Shown: in pieces, positions 43,074 to 52,178 of the stretch | How positions within the stretch are numbered: the first letter of the stretch is position 1 | Layout: the number at the start of each line of letters is the position of its first letter | From: Croceibacterium_B sp963811255 | GTDB lineage: Bacteria; Pseudomonadota; Alphaproteobacteria; Sphingomonadales; Sphingomonadaceae | Length of the DNA stretch: 64,000 bases | Assembly (NCBI GenBank): GCA_963811255.1 | Contig: CAWEQI010000002.1 | Span: 62,001-126,000, forward strand | Direction: 5' to 3' | The notes under the pieces: model-generated | Seen by the model: the letters and a program-made list of their open reading frames with translations, nothing else | Databases searched by the model: none | Told to the model about the DNA's origin: nothing | Position numbers and translations under genes: made by a program

Positions 43074-43970
43074 ATGAAGAAACACATTCTATCGATCGCA
43101 GCGGTGATTGCCTGCGCGGCGCTCGCGCCGGCAGCCGGTTCGGTGAAGGCGCAGGCGCCGGCAAACTCACAGCCCGATCGGTGGATGCTGCATCAGGCGA
43201 GCGAGAACTGCTATCTTTCGCGCAGTTTCGTCAGCGGCGGCCACAAGATGGACGTGCTGATTGAGTCGTTCGGCTCCCAGACGCCATATCATGTGATCGT
43301 GCGGGGAGCGGGACTGCCGCTGCTCCCTCAGCGCGGCGAAGTGGCTCGGGTCGGCTTCGGCGGCCGGATCGCTTCGGCGGACACGTTCGTCCTCGTAGGC
43401 AAGTCCGGCAAAGAGCCGATGCTCCTGTTTGCCGCCCAACCGCCGCAACGCGAACAGGTCAAGATCTTGAGTTCGCTGTATGTCGGGACCGGGACCAAGG
43501 GATTGGTTGCCGTCGGGATCGATCCTCTCGGTGAGACCCTGTCGCTGGAGATGACGGGGATGTCCCCCCTCTCGTTCCCGCTCGGATCGATGCAGAGCGA
43601 GTATGCGCGGCTCAATGGCTGCGCCCAGGCGCTGGTGGCGAAGTGGAGCGCCGCCGCCTCCGCCGGAGCGACGCCCGCAAATCCACCGAAGCTGCTTCAG
43701 GCGCGTGAAGCCGCGTGGCACATGAAATATCCGGAGAACCTTCTGCTCAATCGGGTCAGCGGCCTCGCCGAATTGCGGATGACGATCGGCCCGAAAGGCC
43801 GCGCGCATGACTGCGTCGTGCAGATATCGGTCTGGGCCAGTCGATTCGGTGACAATTCCTGTAATGCACTGGAAGAGGTCGCACCGTTCGAGCCGGCCCA
43901 CGATGCGGAAGGAAAACCGGTGAGCGCGCTGTACCGCACATCGGCGCTGTTCGTCATCTGGAACTGGTGA
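43074..43970 (+). CDS. Secreted protein with TonB-C-like domain
   Basis: 298 residues: a signal peptide (about 1-23, ending VKAQA), a domain of about 170 residues with no family I recognise (IVRGAGLPLLPQRGEVARVGFGG...), and a C-terminal domain (about 215-298) resembling the TonB C-terminal fold (LAELRMTIGPKGRAHDCVVQIS ... FEPAHDAEGKPVSALYRTSALFVIW). Unlike true TonB it has no membrane anchor or Pro-rich spacer, so it probably does not transduce energy. It overlaps the alpha/beta hydrolase region by proximity (15 bases to the next ATG), suggesting one transcript. GGAGAGGGG precedes the ATG at 43074. Confidence 0.7.
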   Translation: MKKHILSIAAVIACAALAPAAGSVKAQAPANSQPDRWMLHQASENCYLSRSFVSGGHKMDVLIESFGSQTPYHVIVRGAGLPLLPQRGEVARVGFGGRIASADTFVLVGKSGKEPMLLFAAQPPQREQVKILSSLYVGTGTKGLVAVGIDPLGETLSLEMTGMSPLSFPLGSMQSEYARLNGCAQALVAKWSAAASAGATPANPPKLLQAREAAWHMKYPENLLLNRVSGLAELRMTIGPKGRAHDCVVQISVWASRFGDNSCNALEEVAPFEPAHDAEGKPVSALYRTSALFVIWNW

Positions 43971-43984
43971 AGGAGCAAACGGAG

Positions 43985-44908
43985 ATGATGTTCAGACAGT
44001 GGGTCGCAGCGGCGGGATTGCTCGCCATCGGCGGGGTGGCCGCAGCGCAAGTACCGCCGCCGATCGCCGCCAAGGTCCGCGCGGCGGGCCACAAGATGAA
44101 TCCCTCGGCTGGCGCCGATTACGGCAAGATGTTCGGGCCCGGCTTTTGGGCCGGGATGACCATCACCCGCGACATCGCTTACGGCAGCGATCCGCTGCAG
44201 AAGCTCGACGTCTACGTGCCCAAGGCGAAGGGCAGCAACCGCCCGGTGCTGCTGTTCGTCCACGGCGGCGGCTTCACCCGCGGCGACAAGCACGGGGCGT
44301 TCTACCCTGACAACATCACCGGCTGGGCGGCGAAGCACGGCATGGTCGGGGTCAACATCGACTACCGCCTGGCGCCGAAAGACCCGTGGCCGGCGGCGGT
44401 GAAGGATGTCGGCTCGGCCATCGCCTGGGTCCATGCCAACATCGCGAAATACGGCGGCGATCCCGACCGGATCGTGCTGTGGGGTCATTCGGCCGGTGCC
44501 AACGACGTCGCCGACTATGCGGCCCACCCCGAAGTGCAGGGACCCGAGGCGGCCTACGTAAAGGGCGTGATCATGCTCTCGCCGTTCTACGCCCGCGATC
44601 CCGGCCCGGCGCCGAAGCACGCCTATTACGGCTCCGACCGCGCGCTGCAATCGGCGCAAGCGGTCATCGCCGGCCTCGAGCACAGCAAGTTCCCGCTGTT
44701 CTTCGCGGATTCGGAGTTCGACCCGCAGCCCTTCCAGGGTTTCGTCGAAACCGCGCGGGGGACGCTGTGCGAGGTTCCCGCGCGGTGCCCCGAATACGTA
44801 CACCTGCGCGATGCCAACCACTTCACCGAAGGGATGTCGGTCGGAACCAGCGACACCATCCTCACCGGCGCGATCGAGCAGTGGATGAAGGAGAAGCTCG
44901 GCTGGTAG
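43985..44908 (+). CDS. Alpha/beta hydrolase (carboxylesterase, HSL/BD-FAE-like), secreted
   Basis: 307 residues with a signal peptide (about 1-21, ending VAAAQ). The oxyanion motif is FVHGGGFTRGD; the nucleophile is in LWGHSAGAND; the acid is probably the Asp of FADSEFD; and the His is in DANHFTEG. The lid region has NIDYRLAPKDPWPAAVKDV, typical of the esterase/lipase family. The substrate is unknown. ATG 43985 is chosen, with AAGGAG nine bases upstream; a GTG at 43967 overlaps the previous gene's stop. It follows the TonB-C-like gene closely. Confidence 0.87.
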   Translation: MMFRQWVAAAGLLAIGGVAAAQVPPPIAAKVRAAGHKMNPSAGADYGKMFGPGFWAGMTITRDIAYGSDPLQKLDVYVPKAKGSNRPVLLFVHGGGFTRGDKHGAFYPDNITGWAAKHGMVGVNIDYRLAPKDPWPAAVKDVGSAIAWVHANIAKYGGDPDRIVLWGHSAGANDVADYAAHPEVQGPEAAYVKGVIMLSPFYARDPGPAPKHAYYGSDRALQSAQAVIAGLEHSKFPLFFADSEFDPQPFQGFVETARGTLCEVPARCPEYVHLRDANHFTEGMSVGTSDTILTGAIEQWMKEKLGW

Positions 44909-44915
44909 GCGGCCG

Positions 44916-45380
44916 CTAGAGGGTTTTATGCCCGCCCGTCGAGCCGAAGCCGCCGGCGCCGCGTGCGGTGGCGTCGAGTTCGGCCACCTCGTCCCATTCG
45001 GCGAGTGTCACCGGAGCCAGGACCAGCTGGGCCACGCGCTCGCCGCGGTGGATTTCGAACGGCTCGGCGCCATGATTGATCAGGATAACCTTCAGCTCGC
45101 CGCGATAGTCGGAATCGATCGTGCCCGGCGTGTTGGGCACGCTGATGCCGTGCTTGAGTGCGAGGCCCGAACGCGGGCGGACCTGAATCTCGTAGCCCGG
45201 TGGAATGGCGACGCTGAGCCCGGTGGCGACCGCGTGCCGCGCGCCCGGCGCAAGCATCACGTCCTCGGCGGAGAGCACGTCCATTCCGGCGGCGCCGGCG
45301 GTGGCATAGCGCGGCAGGTCGAGGCCGTCGCCGTGCTCCAGCCGCTTGACCTGAACGGCGACGCGCTCAGGCCAGCTCAT
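44916..45380 (-). CDS. dut: dUTP diphosphatase
   Basis: A 154-residue trimeric dUTPase, hydrolysing dUTP to dUMP to keep uracil out of DNA. All five motifs are present: AGMDVLSAED, PRSGLALKHG, GTIDSDYRGELKV with the catalytic Asp, RGERVAQLVLAPV, and the C-terminal arm RGAGGFGSTG. The start overlaps the coaBC stop by 14 bases; the coaBC-dut arrangement is widespread in proteobacteria. Confidence 0.97.
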   Translation of the reverse strand: MSWPERVAVQVKRLEHGDGLDLPRYATAGAAGMDVLSAEDVMLAPGARHAVATGLSVAIPPGYEIQVRPRSGLALKHGISVPNTPGTIDSDYRGELKVILINHGAEPFEIHRGERVAQLVLAPVTLAEWDEVAELDATARGAGGFGSTGGHKTL

Positions 45381-47013
45381 CGATGATCCGCTGAACCAGT
45401 TGCTTGGCCACCGCTTCCTTGCTCATCGGATCCCAGGTTTCCTCGCCGTCTTCCCGGATCAGGGTAACCTCGTTCTCGCCGCCGCCCATCACGTCACCGG
45501 AAACGTCGTTGGCGACGATCCAGTCGGCGCCCTTGTTCTTGCGCTTCTTGCGCGCGTTGGGAAGCAGGTCGTCGGTTTCAGCGGCAAACCCGATCACCAG
45601 CTTCGGGCGTTTGCGTTCGGCGGCAAGCGACACCAGGATGTCCGGGTTTTCCTTCAGCAGCAGCGCCGGCGGCGCATCCGCGCGCTTCTTGAGCTTGCGC
45701 GGCAGGTATTCCTTGGTCCGCCAGTCGGACACCGCAGCGACCAGCACCGCGACATCGGCCGGCAGCGCGCTCTTGACCGCCTTCGCCATCTGCTCGGCGC
45801 TTTCGACATCGATCCGCTTGACGCCCTTCGGAGTGGCGAGAGCCACCGGTCCGGCAACGAGCGTCACCTTGGCGCCGGCGGCCGCAGCGGCCGCGGCAAC
45901 AGCAAAGCCCTGGCGGCCGCTCGAGCGGTTCGCAATGTAGCGCACCGGATCGATCGGCTCGTGGGTCGGCCCGGCGGTTACCAGCACATGCTTGCCCTTC
46001 AGCGGCGCGCCTTCGAATACAGGCGGGGCGATGGCTTCGGGGGCGAGCGCCTCCACTTGGACTTGCGCCGGCGGTGGCGCGGCCTGTGCAGCTTCGGGGT
46101 GCGGCTCGGTCATCTCGGCCACTGGCTCGGGCGCGGCCTGGTTCGGATTGACTTCGTGGTTGAGCGCCTCGGCGTCGGTCGGCGGGGCGGCCTTGGCCTT
46201 GCCTTTCGCGGCCAGCAGCGGGCTCGACAGGTCGGGCTCGGCGAGCACCTCCTCCTCTTGCCCGATCGCCAGCGCGGCGAATTCGGCATCGTCGAACTCG
46301 ACCTCGTCCTCCTCGATCCGCCGCGGCGTGCTGCGCGGAATGATCGAGGCCAGCAGTCCGCCGAGGCCGCCGAACTTGGAGTGCGCTTCGGCTTCCTCGA
46401 CTTCCGGTTCTTCCTCCGGCTCAAGGGCTTCGAGATAATCGGCGATCTGCTTCGCGCCCGCCTCGCCCGGATCGAGCCCGAGCATATCGGCGATTTCGAG
46501 CCAGACCATCTCCGGCTCCGGCAAGCGCCCGGCGCCGAATTCGCCGCACGCCATTTCGCCGTCCTCGGGCTGCATCACCCTGACGCCGGCCTTCGTGAGC
46601 CACTCGACGTTGCGCTTGGTCGCTTCGTGCTCCCACATCTTCACGTTCATCGCCGGGACCGCCAGTACCGGCTTGTCGGTGGCGAGGATCAAGGTGGTGC
46701 CGAGGTCGTCGGCGATCCCCGCGGCCATCTTGGCCATCAGGTCGGCGGTAGCCGGGCAGACGACGACCAGATCGGCTTGGCGGCTCAGTTGGATATGGCC
46801 GATCTCGGTCTCGTCCTTCAAATCCCACAGGCTGGAATAGACCTGGTTGCCGGATAGCGCGGCCAGGCTCATCGGGGTGACGAACTGCGCCCCGCCGTCG
46901 GTCAGCACGCAGGTGACCTCGCCCCCGCCCTTCCGGATCAGGCGGACGAGTTCGCAGGCCTTGTAGGCGGCGATTCCGCCACCCACGACGAGCAGGATGC
47001 GTGGCTGCCCCAT
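45367..47013 (-). CDS. coaBC: Bifunctional phosphopantothenoylcysteine decarboxylase / synthetase, with long acidic linker
   Basis: A 548-residue CoaBC, making 4'-phosphopantetheine from phosphopantothenate, cysteine and CTP. The CoaC part (about 1-185) binds FMN and shows PAMNVKMW and the active-site Cys156 in GEMACGEFGAGRLPEP. The CoaB part (about 337-548) begins KHVLVTAGPTHEPIDPVRYI and contains the KK motif region (PRKLKKRADAPP) and NDVSGDVMGGGENEV. Between them lies a linker of about 150 residues (182-336), Glu/Ala/Pro-rich and probably disordered; typical CoaBC is about 400-430 residues with almost no linker. Both active sites appear intact. Confidence 0.95.
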   Translation of the reverse strand: MGQPRILLVVGGGIAAYKACELVRLIRKGGGEVTCVLTDGGAQFVTPMSLAALSGNQVYSSLWDLKDETEIGHIQLSRQADLVVVCPATADLMAKMAAGIADDLGTTLILATDKPVLAVPAMNVKMWEHEATKRNVEWLTKAGVRVMQPEDGEMACGEFGAGRLPEPEMVWLEIADMLGLDPGEAGAKQIADYLEALEPEEEPEVEEAEAHSKFGGLGGLLASIIPRSTPRRIEEDEVEFDDAEFAALAIGQEEEVLAEPDLSSPLLAAKGKAKAAPPTDAEALNHEVNPNQAAPEPVAEMTEPHPEAAQAAPPPAQVQVEALAPEAIAPPVFEGAPLKGKHVLVTAGPTHEPIDPVRYIANRSSGRQGFAVAAAAAAAGAKVTLVAGPVALATPKGVKRIDVESAEQMAKAVKSALPADVAVLVAAVSDWRTKEYLPRKLKKRADAPPALLLKENPDILVSLAAERKRPKLVIGFAAETDDLLPNARKKRKNKGADWIVANDVSGDVMGGGENEVTLIREDGEETWDPMSKEAVAKQLVQRIIDELA

Positions 47014-47160
47014 CAGCGCCTAGGTATACTCCCGCGGACCAATAGCTATCGGCACCCTAACCGGGCGCTCCGTCCAAGGCCAGACTTGCCTCACGATGGT
47101 TAAGTTTTGCCTTACCCCGCCCGCTACGGCATGGTCGCGCCGCCAGGAGGAGCCTCGCGC

Positions 47161-47559
47161 ATGCGTTTCGTACTGACCGCGCTCGCCATGATCGGCGGCA
47201 TCGTGTTCACCCTGATCGGGCTGGGGTTCTTCTTCATGCCCGACACCGCCGGCGAGAGCTTTTCGCTGCTGCCCGACGGCATTGCCGGCGTCGCCGTGTT
47301 GCGGGCCGACATGACCGCGTTCTTCGTCGTCGCCGGCGTATGCATGATCTGGGGCGCGTGGAAGCGCAACGGCGAGCTGCTGCTGGTGCCGGCGGCGCTA
47401 TTCGGCGTCGCCTTCTGCGGGCGGCTGGTGACGCTGGTGGTGGACGGCGCTTCGCGGCAGTTCTGGGCCTGGATGCTGGTCGAAGCCGCGGCGGTGATCG
47501 TCACGCTGCTTGGAAGCCGGCACCTGCCGCACGACCCGGTCGGCGAAGAGCACTTATGA
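47161..47559 (+). CDS. Small four-helix membrane protein (DUF4345-like)
   Basis: 132 residues with four hydrophobic helices (about 3-24, 45-65, 72-92, 97-117) and a short charged tail. The pattern, with an N-terminal PDTAGE-like loop and VLRADMTAFFVVAG, resembles DUF4345-type proteins of unknown function; this is a tentative match. The ATG at 47161 follows AGGAGGAGCC. Its 3' end overlaps the convergent membrane-protein gene by 59 bases. Confidence 0.65.
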   Translation: MRFVLTALAMIGGIVFTLIGLGFFFMPDTAGESFSLLPDGIAGVAVLRADMTAFFVVAGVCMIWGAWKRNGELLLVPAALFGVAFCGRLVTLVVDGASRQFWAWMLVEAAAVIVTLLGSRHLPHDPVGEEHL

Positions 47560-48580
47560 GATCGTACAAGGCGCGCGGGACCAGCGCCAGGCCGGCGCCG
47601 TAGGCCGGCAGCACCAGCGACAGCCAATAGAAGTTCTCCTGTCGCGCGAACAGCGAAGTGGCCAGCAGGAAGCCGCCGAACCACAGCGTGGCGAACAGGC
47701 CTTGGCGCCCGCCAAGCGCCGCCCAGCCGAGTAGCGGCAGCAGCACGAGCGGCGCGGCGAGCCAGCTCGGCAGCGCCTTGCCCAGCGGCGTGACCGACAT
47801 CAGCCCGTAAAGCGTGAACGGCAGGCCTTGCAGCCCGGTCCAGCCAGGCGAGACGAGGTCACCGGGTTGGCGCTCCGCGATCACTGCCTGGGCGTGCAGC
47901 GCCATGCCGGCGGCGAACAGCGCGACGACTGCGACCACCGCAGCGAATTCGCGCCAGCGCCGCTGCGAGGCGGCGAACGCGGCCCACAGCAGCACGAACG
48001 GCAGCGCCAACTCGCGGATCGCCAGCCCGCAGGCGGCGAGCAGCAGCGCCGGCCACCAGCGCCGGGGACTATAGACCGCCAGCGCGGCGGACACGAACGC
48101 GCCGGCGACTATCTCGTGACTGAGGCCGACCTGGTGAATGAAATCGACCGATCCGATGACGCCCGCGGCCGCCGCCGCGCCGAGCCGCTCGATCATTGTC
48201 GTCCGACGCTTGAGCAGCGGTATCATGCCGAACACGGTGACGGACCACAGGCCGAACACCACCACCCGCCAGCCGCTCAGGCCGAGAACCATGGTCACCC
48301 AGGCGAGCGTCGGCGGACGGACGGCGATGAACGGCTTCGTCGGGTAGCGGCTCTTGCGCTGCTCGGCGAGCGCGGCGTGCCAATAGCTTTCGCCCTTGGC
48401 GACGCGGCGGTCGATCGTCTGGTAAAGGTCGAAATCGCGCCGAGCGCCGCTCTTCAGCCGCTTGTGCACGTTTTCCGCCGCGCGGTGGCCATAGTGGTAT
48501 TCGGCCGGCCCGCTCCACACGCACAGCGCGGCCGTCAGAGCCAGAAGCAGCGCGGCGAGCCAGCGCGGCGCACGGCGCAT
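47501..48580 (-). CDS. Polytopic membrane protein, unknown function (GT-C-like architecture possible)
   Basis: About 359 residues with roughly nine hydrophobic segments after a short basic N-terminus. A periplasmic loop of about 70 residues after the first helix contains SYWHAALAEQRKSRYPTKPF and VRPPTLAW, features reminiscent of polytopic glycosyltransferase-like proteins, but I cannot assign a family. The ATG at 48580 places the first helix near the start; an upstream in-frame start at 48667 would add 29 residues. It lies downstream of a GT-C-like gene on the same strand, and overlaps the end of the convergent DUF4345-like gene. Confidence 0.65.
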   Translation of the reverse strand: MRRAPRWLAALLLALTAALCVWSGPAEYHYGHRAAENVHKRLKSGARRDFDLYQTIDRRVAKGESYWHAALAEQRKSRYPTKPFIAVRPPTLAWVTMVLGLSGWRVVVFGLWSVTVFGMIPLLKRRTTMIERLGAAAAAGVIGSVDFIHQVGLSHEIVAGAFVSAALAVYSPRRWWPALLLAACGLAIRELALPFVLLWAAFAASQRRWREFAAVVAVVALFAAGMALHAQAVIAERQPGDLVSPGWTGLQGLPFTLYGLMSVTPLGKALPSWLAAPLVLLPLLGWAALGGRQGLFATLWFGGFLLATSLFARQENFYWLSLVLPAYGAGLALVPRALYDLISALRRPGRAAGAGFQAA

Positions 48581-48733
48581 CGGGTGCCCGAGCGAACACC
48601 ACCAGCCGACGATATCGGGAATCGACCTCACGCCCTTGCTATGGCCTCGCGCCGCGGGCGCTGGCAAGCAACGATCGCACCACCGCGCACAGGGGAGCGA
48701 GCATCGACATGGGCCGGCGCGGCCGCCGCCTTA

Positions 48734-50509
48734 TTAATCGACCACCCGCCAGACACGGAAGCTATTCGGGCCCGACACCGCCACAGGTTGCAGCCACGGC
48801 GGCATTTTTCCCTGGACCAGCTGCGCCATCAGGCCCCTCGGGGCGTTCGCGATGTATTGCTTCGTCTCCGGGAGATCGGTGCAGATCACGAGCAACCCGG
48901 CGTGGTGCGCGGTGACGATGGCGTGCGCCGTCTCGGGCGATCCCAGGAAAGCCAGGATCACATCTCGCATCGCCGCCTGCGCGCGGTGATGCGCGGTGGC
49001 GACCACGCTGTCGCGGGTATGAGCCAGGATATCGGGCCCGATGTCCATCGGCGCGAAGACCTTGGTCGGCGGAAAGGCGTTCAGCAGTCGCGCGCTGTGC
49101 GCCAGATCGCAGTCGGACAGGTTGGGCGAGGTCGGCTCGGCGTGGCTCGGAAACAGAGGGCCGGCGAGCTTGAGGACGGCGAACGGCATCAGCATCGCCA
49201 GGCCGCCGAAACCAATGACCGCCTGCCGTACGGCCGCGTGCGGCAGGCCGCGCGACGCCTTGAACTTGTCCCATAGGCTATTGGCCAGCCACGCCAGCGG
49301 CAGAACCGACAAGGCCCCGGTGAACGCGATCGAACGCCACACCAGCAAGCCGGCGGCGAGGCTGGCGCAGAACAGCAGCAGGTAGGACAGCCACCATTTG
49401 CGGTCCGGCCCGACCGCTCGCCGCCAGAGGACCGCGAGCGCTCCCAGCGCGACGAGCGCCTGAAACAGCGGCCCGAGCGCGCCGGGCATGGCCTGCCTCC
49501 AGATCGGCTGCCCCTCGAGCACCCTGAGATACCAGAAGTCATGGACCACGGGATTGAGCGTCGCGAACGGGCCGCCTTCGCATTGCGGAGCTATAGCAAC
49601 GAACAGCCAGAGCCCGGCGGCTCCAGCCACGCCCAGCAGTCCGAGGGCGGCCATCGCCGGCAGGGAGGGGGTGCGCGAGATGGCCACCGCGGCCAGCGCG
49701 ACCAGGGCGAAGAACGCCAGGTGCGGCACCCCGACCACATCGCAATAGATCGTTCCGCCAGCAAAACCGCGCGTCAGCAGACCGAGAACGCCGAGCCCCG
49801 TCGCCAAGGCGACGAGGAAGTGAACCAGCCACCAGCGGTCTTCGCGATCGACGAGCCAACGCAAGGCCAGCACCGCGGCGAAGGCGGCCGCGAACGGCAG
49901 CACTTCGAGCGAGATTGTCATGCCGGTCGCCAGCGCCAGACCGGCGAGCCATCCGCCGCGGGCGCGGCTGGTGGAGAGCAGGGCCGAAGCTGCCAGCACG
50001 ACGGTGAATATCTGCCAGCCGTGATGGTCGATCCTCATCGGCCGCACTTGCGCGACCATTAGCGGGATCAACCCGCAGACGAAGCAGGCAATCAAAGCCA
50101 CCCGCGCGCCGAACAGGCGGAAGGCCATGCGCGCCACGACGAGGACGATTCCGCCGAGCGTCAGCAGCGGGATCACCACGGCCGCCACTGTCTCCGCCTG
50201 GGCCTGCCCGAGCACGGGGGTGAGAACGAGGATCACCAGCGCCAGGGGTGCGTCGACGATCCGCGACCAGTGCATGACCGGGCTGTGCGGCGGATCGATC
50301 CGGTACTGGTGCAAGTCGAACCATCCCTGGCCCGACAGCAAGTCACGAACCTGCACCAGCCGCATCGTGTCGTCGGGATCGAGAAAGCGGCCGGCGTATC
50401 CCATCAGCGCGTTGACCGCGAGAAGGAGGCCGCACAGCAACAGCCACGCCAGCGCCACGCGCCCCCACGGGAACGCCTCGACCCTCGGCGAGGACGGAGG
50501 CGGCCTCAT
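48734..50509 (-). CDS. GT-C-like polytopic membrane protein (putative glycosyltransferase)
   Basis: 591 residues with a dozen or so hydrophobic helices and a soluble C-terminal part of about 130 residues. The first extracytoplasmic loop has DPDDTMRLVQVRDLLSGQGWFDLHQYRIDPP followed by HSPVMHWSRIVDAPLAL. Acidic residues in the first loop are typical of GT-C glycosyltransferases that use polyprenyl-linked sugars. The function is inferred from architecture only. The ATG at 50509 follows GGAGG; translation further upstream is an antisense shadow of ubiB. The helices include several Trp-rich segments. It is followed on the same strand by another polytopic protein gene. Confidence 0.75.
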   Translation of the reverse strand: MRPPPSSPRVEAFPWGRVALAWLLLCGLLLAVNALMGYAGRFLDPDDTMRLVQVRDLLSGQGWFDLHQYRIDPPHSPVMHWSRIVDAPLALVILVLTPVLGQAQAETVAAVVIPLLTLGGIVLVVARMAFRLFGARVALIACFVCGLIPLMVAQVRPMRIDHHGWQIFTVVLAASALLSTSRARGGWLAGLALATGMTISLEVLPFAAAFAAVLALRWLVDREDRWWLVHFLVALATGLGVLGLLTRGFAGGTIYCDVVGVPHLAFFALVALAAVAISRTPSLPAMAALGLLGVAGAAGLWLFVAIAPQCEGGPFATLNPVVHDFWYLRVLEGQPIWRQAMPGALGPLFQALVALGALAVLWRRAVGPDRKWWLSYLLLFCASLAAGLLVWRSIAFTGALSVLPLAWLANSLWDKFKASRGLPHAAVRQAVIGFGGLAMLMPFAVLKLAGPLFPSHAEPTSPNLSDCDLAHSARLLNAFPPTKVFAPMDIGPDILAHTRDSVVATAHHRAQAAMRDVILAFLGSPETAHAIVTAHHAGLLVICTDLPETKQYIANAPRGLMAQLVQGKMPPWLQPVAVSGPNSFRVWRVVD

Positions 50510-50613
50510 TTCGGGACCGGCTTGCCCGGCCTGATGGGCCGCGCCGGGGAGTCCTTGGGAATATACCGCCAGGCGCGCTGCCAACGCACGCAGCGGCCGG
50601 AGGCGAGCGGCGG

Positions 50614-52170
50614 TCAATGCAGCCAGCCCCACGCGACCGCGGCCCACACCAGCGCGGCCCCCGCGACCGCGGCGAGCCCATAGCCAAGGATGCGCAGCGG
50701 CAGCAGCGCCTTTTGGTCCCACATCAGCTTGATCTCCGGCAGCGGCGGCTGCTCGGGCGCCCCGCCGCGCGGCGGGAACATGTCTTCGATGCGCCGAATC
50801 AGCCCGGGCAGGCGCAGCAGCGTGTTGACATCGTTGTGGATACGGTCCGCCAGCGCCGCTTCGGGGCCGAGCTCGTCGCGAATCCAGCTTCTGACGAACG
50901 GGGCGGAGACGTCCCACATGTTGATCTCGGGATGAAGCTGGGTGGCGATGCCCTCGACCATCACCATCGTCTTCTGCAGCAGCAGCAGGTGAGGTTGGGT
51001 CTGCATGTCGAAATCGCGGGTGATGGCGAACAGGCCGTCGAGCATCATCCCGACCGACAGCTCGCTGACCGGCTTGCCGCGCATCGGCTCGCCGACCGCG
51101 CGCAGGGCGGTGGCGAACTCCTCGACCGAATGGTAGCTCGGCACGTATTGCGCCTCGAAGTGGATTTCCGCCACGCGGCGGTAATTGCCGGTGATCAGGC
51201 CGTAGAGGATTTCGGCCAGCCACTGCCGCGCGCGCCGGTCGATCCGCCCCATGATCCCGAAGTCGATCGCCACGATAGTGCCGTCGGGGAGGACGAACAG
51301 GTTCCCCTGGTGCATGTCGGCATGGAAGAACCCGGCGCTGATCGCCTGGGTCAGGAACGCCAGCACCAGCCGGCTGGCGAGCGCCGGCAGATCGTGCCCC
51401 GCCGCCTTGAGCGCCTCGACGTCGCTGATCTTGATGCCGTCGATCCACTCGATGGTCATCACCCGTCCGTTGGTGCGGTCCCAGTCGATCGACGGGATGC
51501 AGTAGCCTTCGAACAGGCGCATGGAGTCGGCCAGTTCGCTGGCCGCGGCGGCCTCGCGCCGCAGGTCGAGTTCGGTGTTGGTCCAGCGCTTGAAATTGGC
51601 GATTGTCAGCCGCGGGCGCAGGCGCTTGGCCTCGCCGCCGAGCGCCTCCAAGTGCGCGGCGGCCCATTCGTAGGTCGAAATATCCTTGGCGAACCGTTCG
51701 CGAATGCCCGGGCGTAGCACCTTGACCGCGACCGGCTTGCCGTCTGTGGTGACCGCGCGGTGGACCTGGGCGATCGAGGCCGAGCCGACCGGCTCCGGAT
51801 CGATTTCGGCAAACAGCTTGTCGACCGGCGCGTCGAAACTGCCGGCGATCTCCGCGCAGATCGCTCCGAAGGCGACCGGCGGCAGACTGTCCTGCAGCGT
51901 CAGCAGATTGCGCGCCGCGTCTTCGCCGACGAGGTCCGGCCGGGTGGCGAGCGATTGCCCCAGCTTGATCGCCGCCGGGCCGATGTCCTGGAATGCCGCG
52001 GCGTAATCGGGCTCTTTCGGCTGGACCGTGCCGAAGCGGGCGATGCGGCACAGGCGCTTGACCGGCTGCGGCGTGTTGGGATCGCGCTCGATCCCGCGCA
52101 GCGCCCCGTGCTTCGCCAGGGTTCGGCCCCATTTGAGCAGCCGCCAGATATGCGTCGACGGGCGGGTCAC
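50614..52170 (-). CDS. ubiB: Ubiquinone biosynthesis protein kinase-like UbiB
   Basis: A 518-residue ABC1/ADCK family protein, an atypical kinase-like ATPase needed for ubiquinone synthesis. The family KxGQ motif is AIKLGQSLATRPDL. The Ala-rich loop is EPVGSASIAQVHRAV, the ion-pair Lys lies in PVAVKVLRPG, the catalytic loop is FFHADMHQGNLFVL and the metal-binding motif is AIDFGIMGR. A C-terminal membrane helix (about 495-515) anchors it. The start is a GTG eight bases after the ubiE stop, so the two are one operon. Confidence 0.95.
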   Translation of the reverse strand: MTRPSTHIWRLLKWGRTLAKHGALRGIERDPNTPQPVKRLCRIARFGTVQPKEPDYAAAFQDIGPAAIKLGQSLATRPDLVGEDAARNLLTLQDSLPPVAFGAICAEIAGSFDAPVDKLFAEIDPEPVGSASIAQVHRAVTTDGKPVAVKVLRPGIRERFAKDISTYEWAAAHLEALGGEAKRLRPRLTIANFKRWTNTELDLRREAAAASELADSMRLFEGYCIPSIDWDRTNGRVMTIEWIDGIKISDVEALKAAGHDLPALASRLVLAFLTQAISAGFFHADMHQGNLFVLPDGTIVAIDFGIMGRIDRRARQWLAEILYGLITGNYRRVAEIHFEAQYVPSYHSVEEFATALRAVGEPMRGKPVSELSVGMMLDGLFAITRDFDMQTQPHLLLLQKTMVMVEGIATQLHPEINMWDVSAPFVRSWIRDELGPEAALADRIHNDVNTLLRLPGLIRRIEDMFPPRGGAPEQPPLPEIKLMWDQKALLPLRILGYGLAAVAGAALVWAAVAWGWLH

Positions 52171-52178
52171 TTAGCCGC

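Noticed and set aside
50510..52132. N-terminal extension of the GT-C-like protein into a 1132-residue product
   Set aside because: The extra 540 residues are Arg/Ala/Gly-rich antisense-type text running through the ubiB gene in another frame; ATG 50509 has a good ribosome site and starts just before the first membrane helix.
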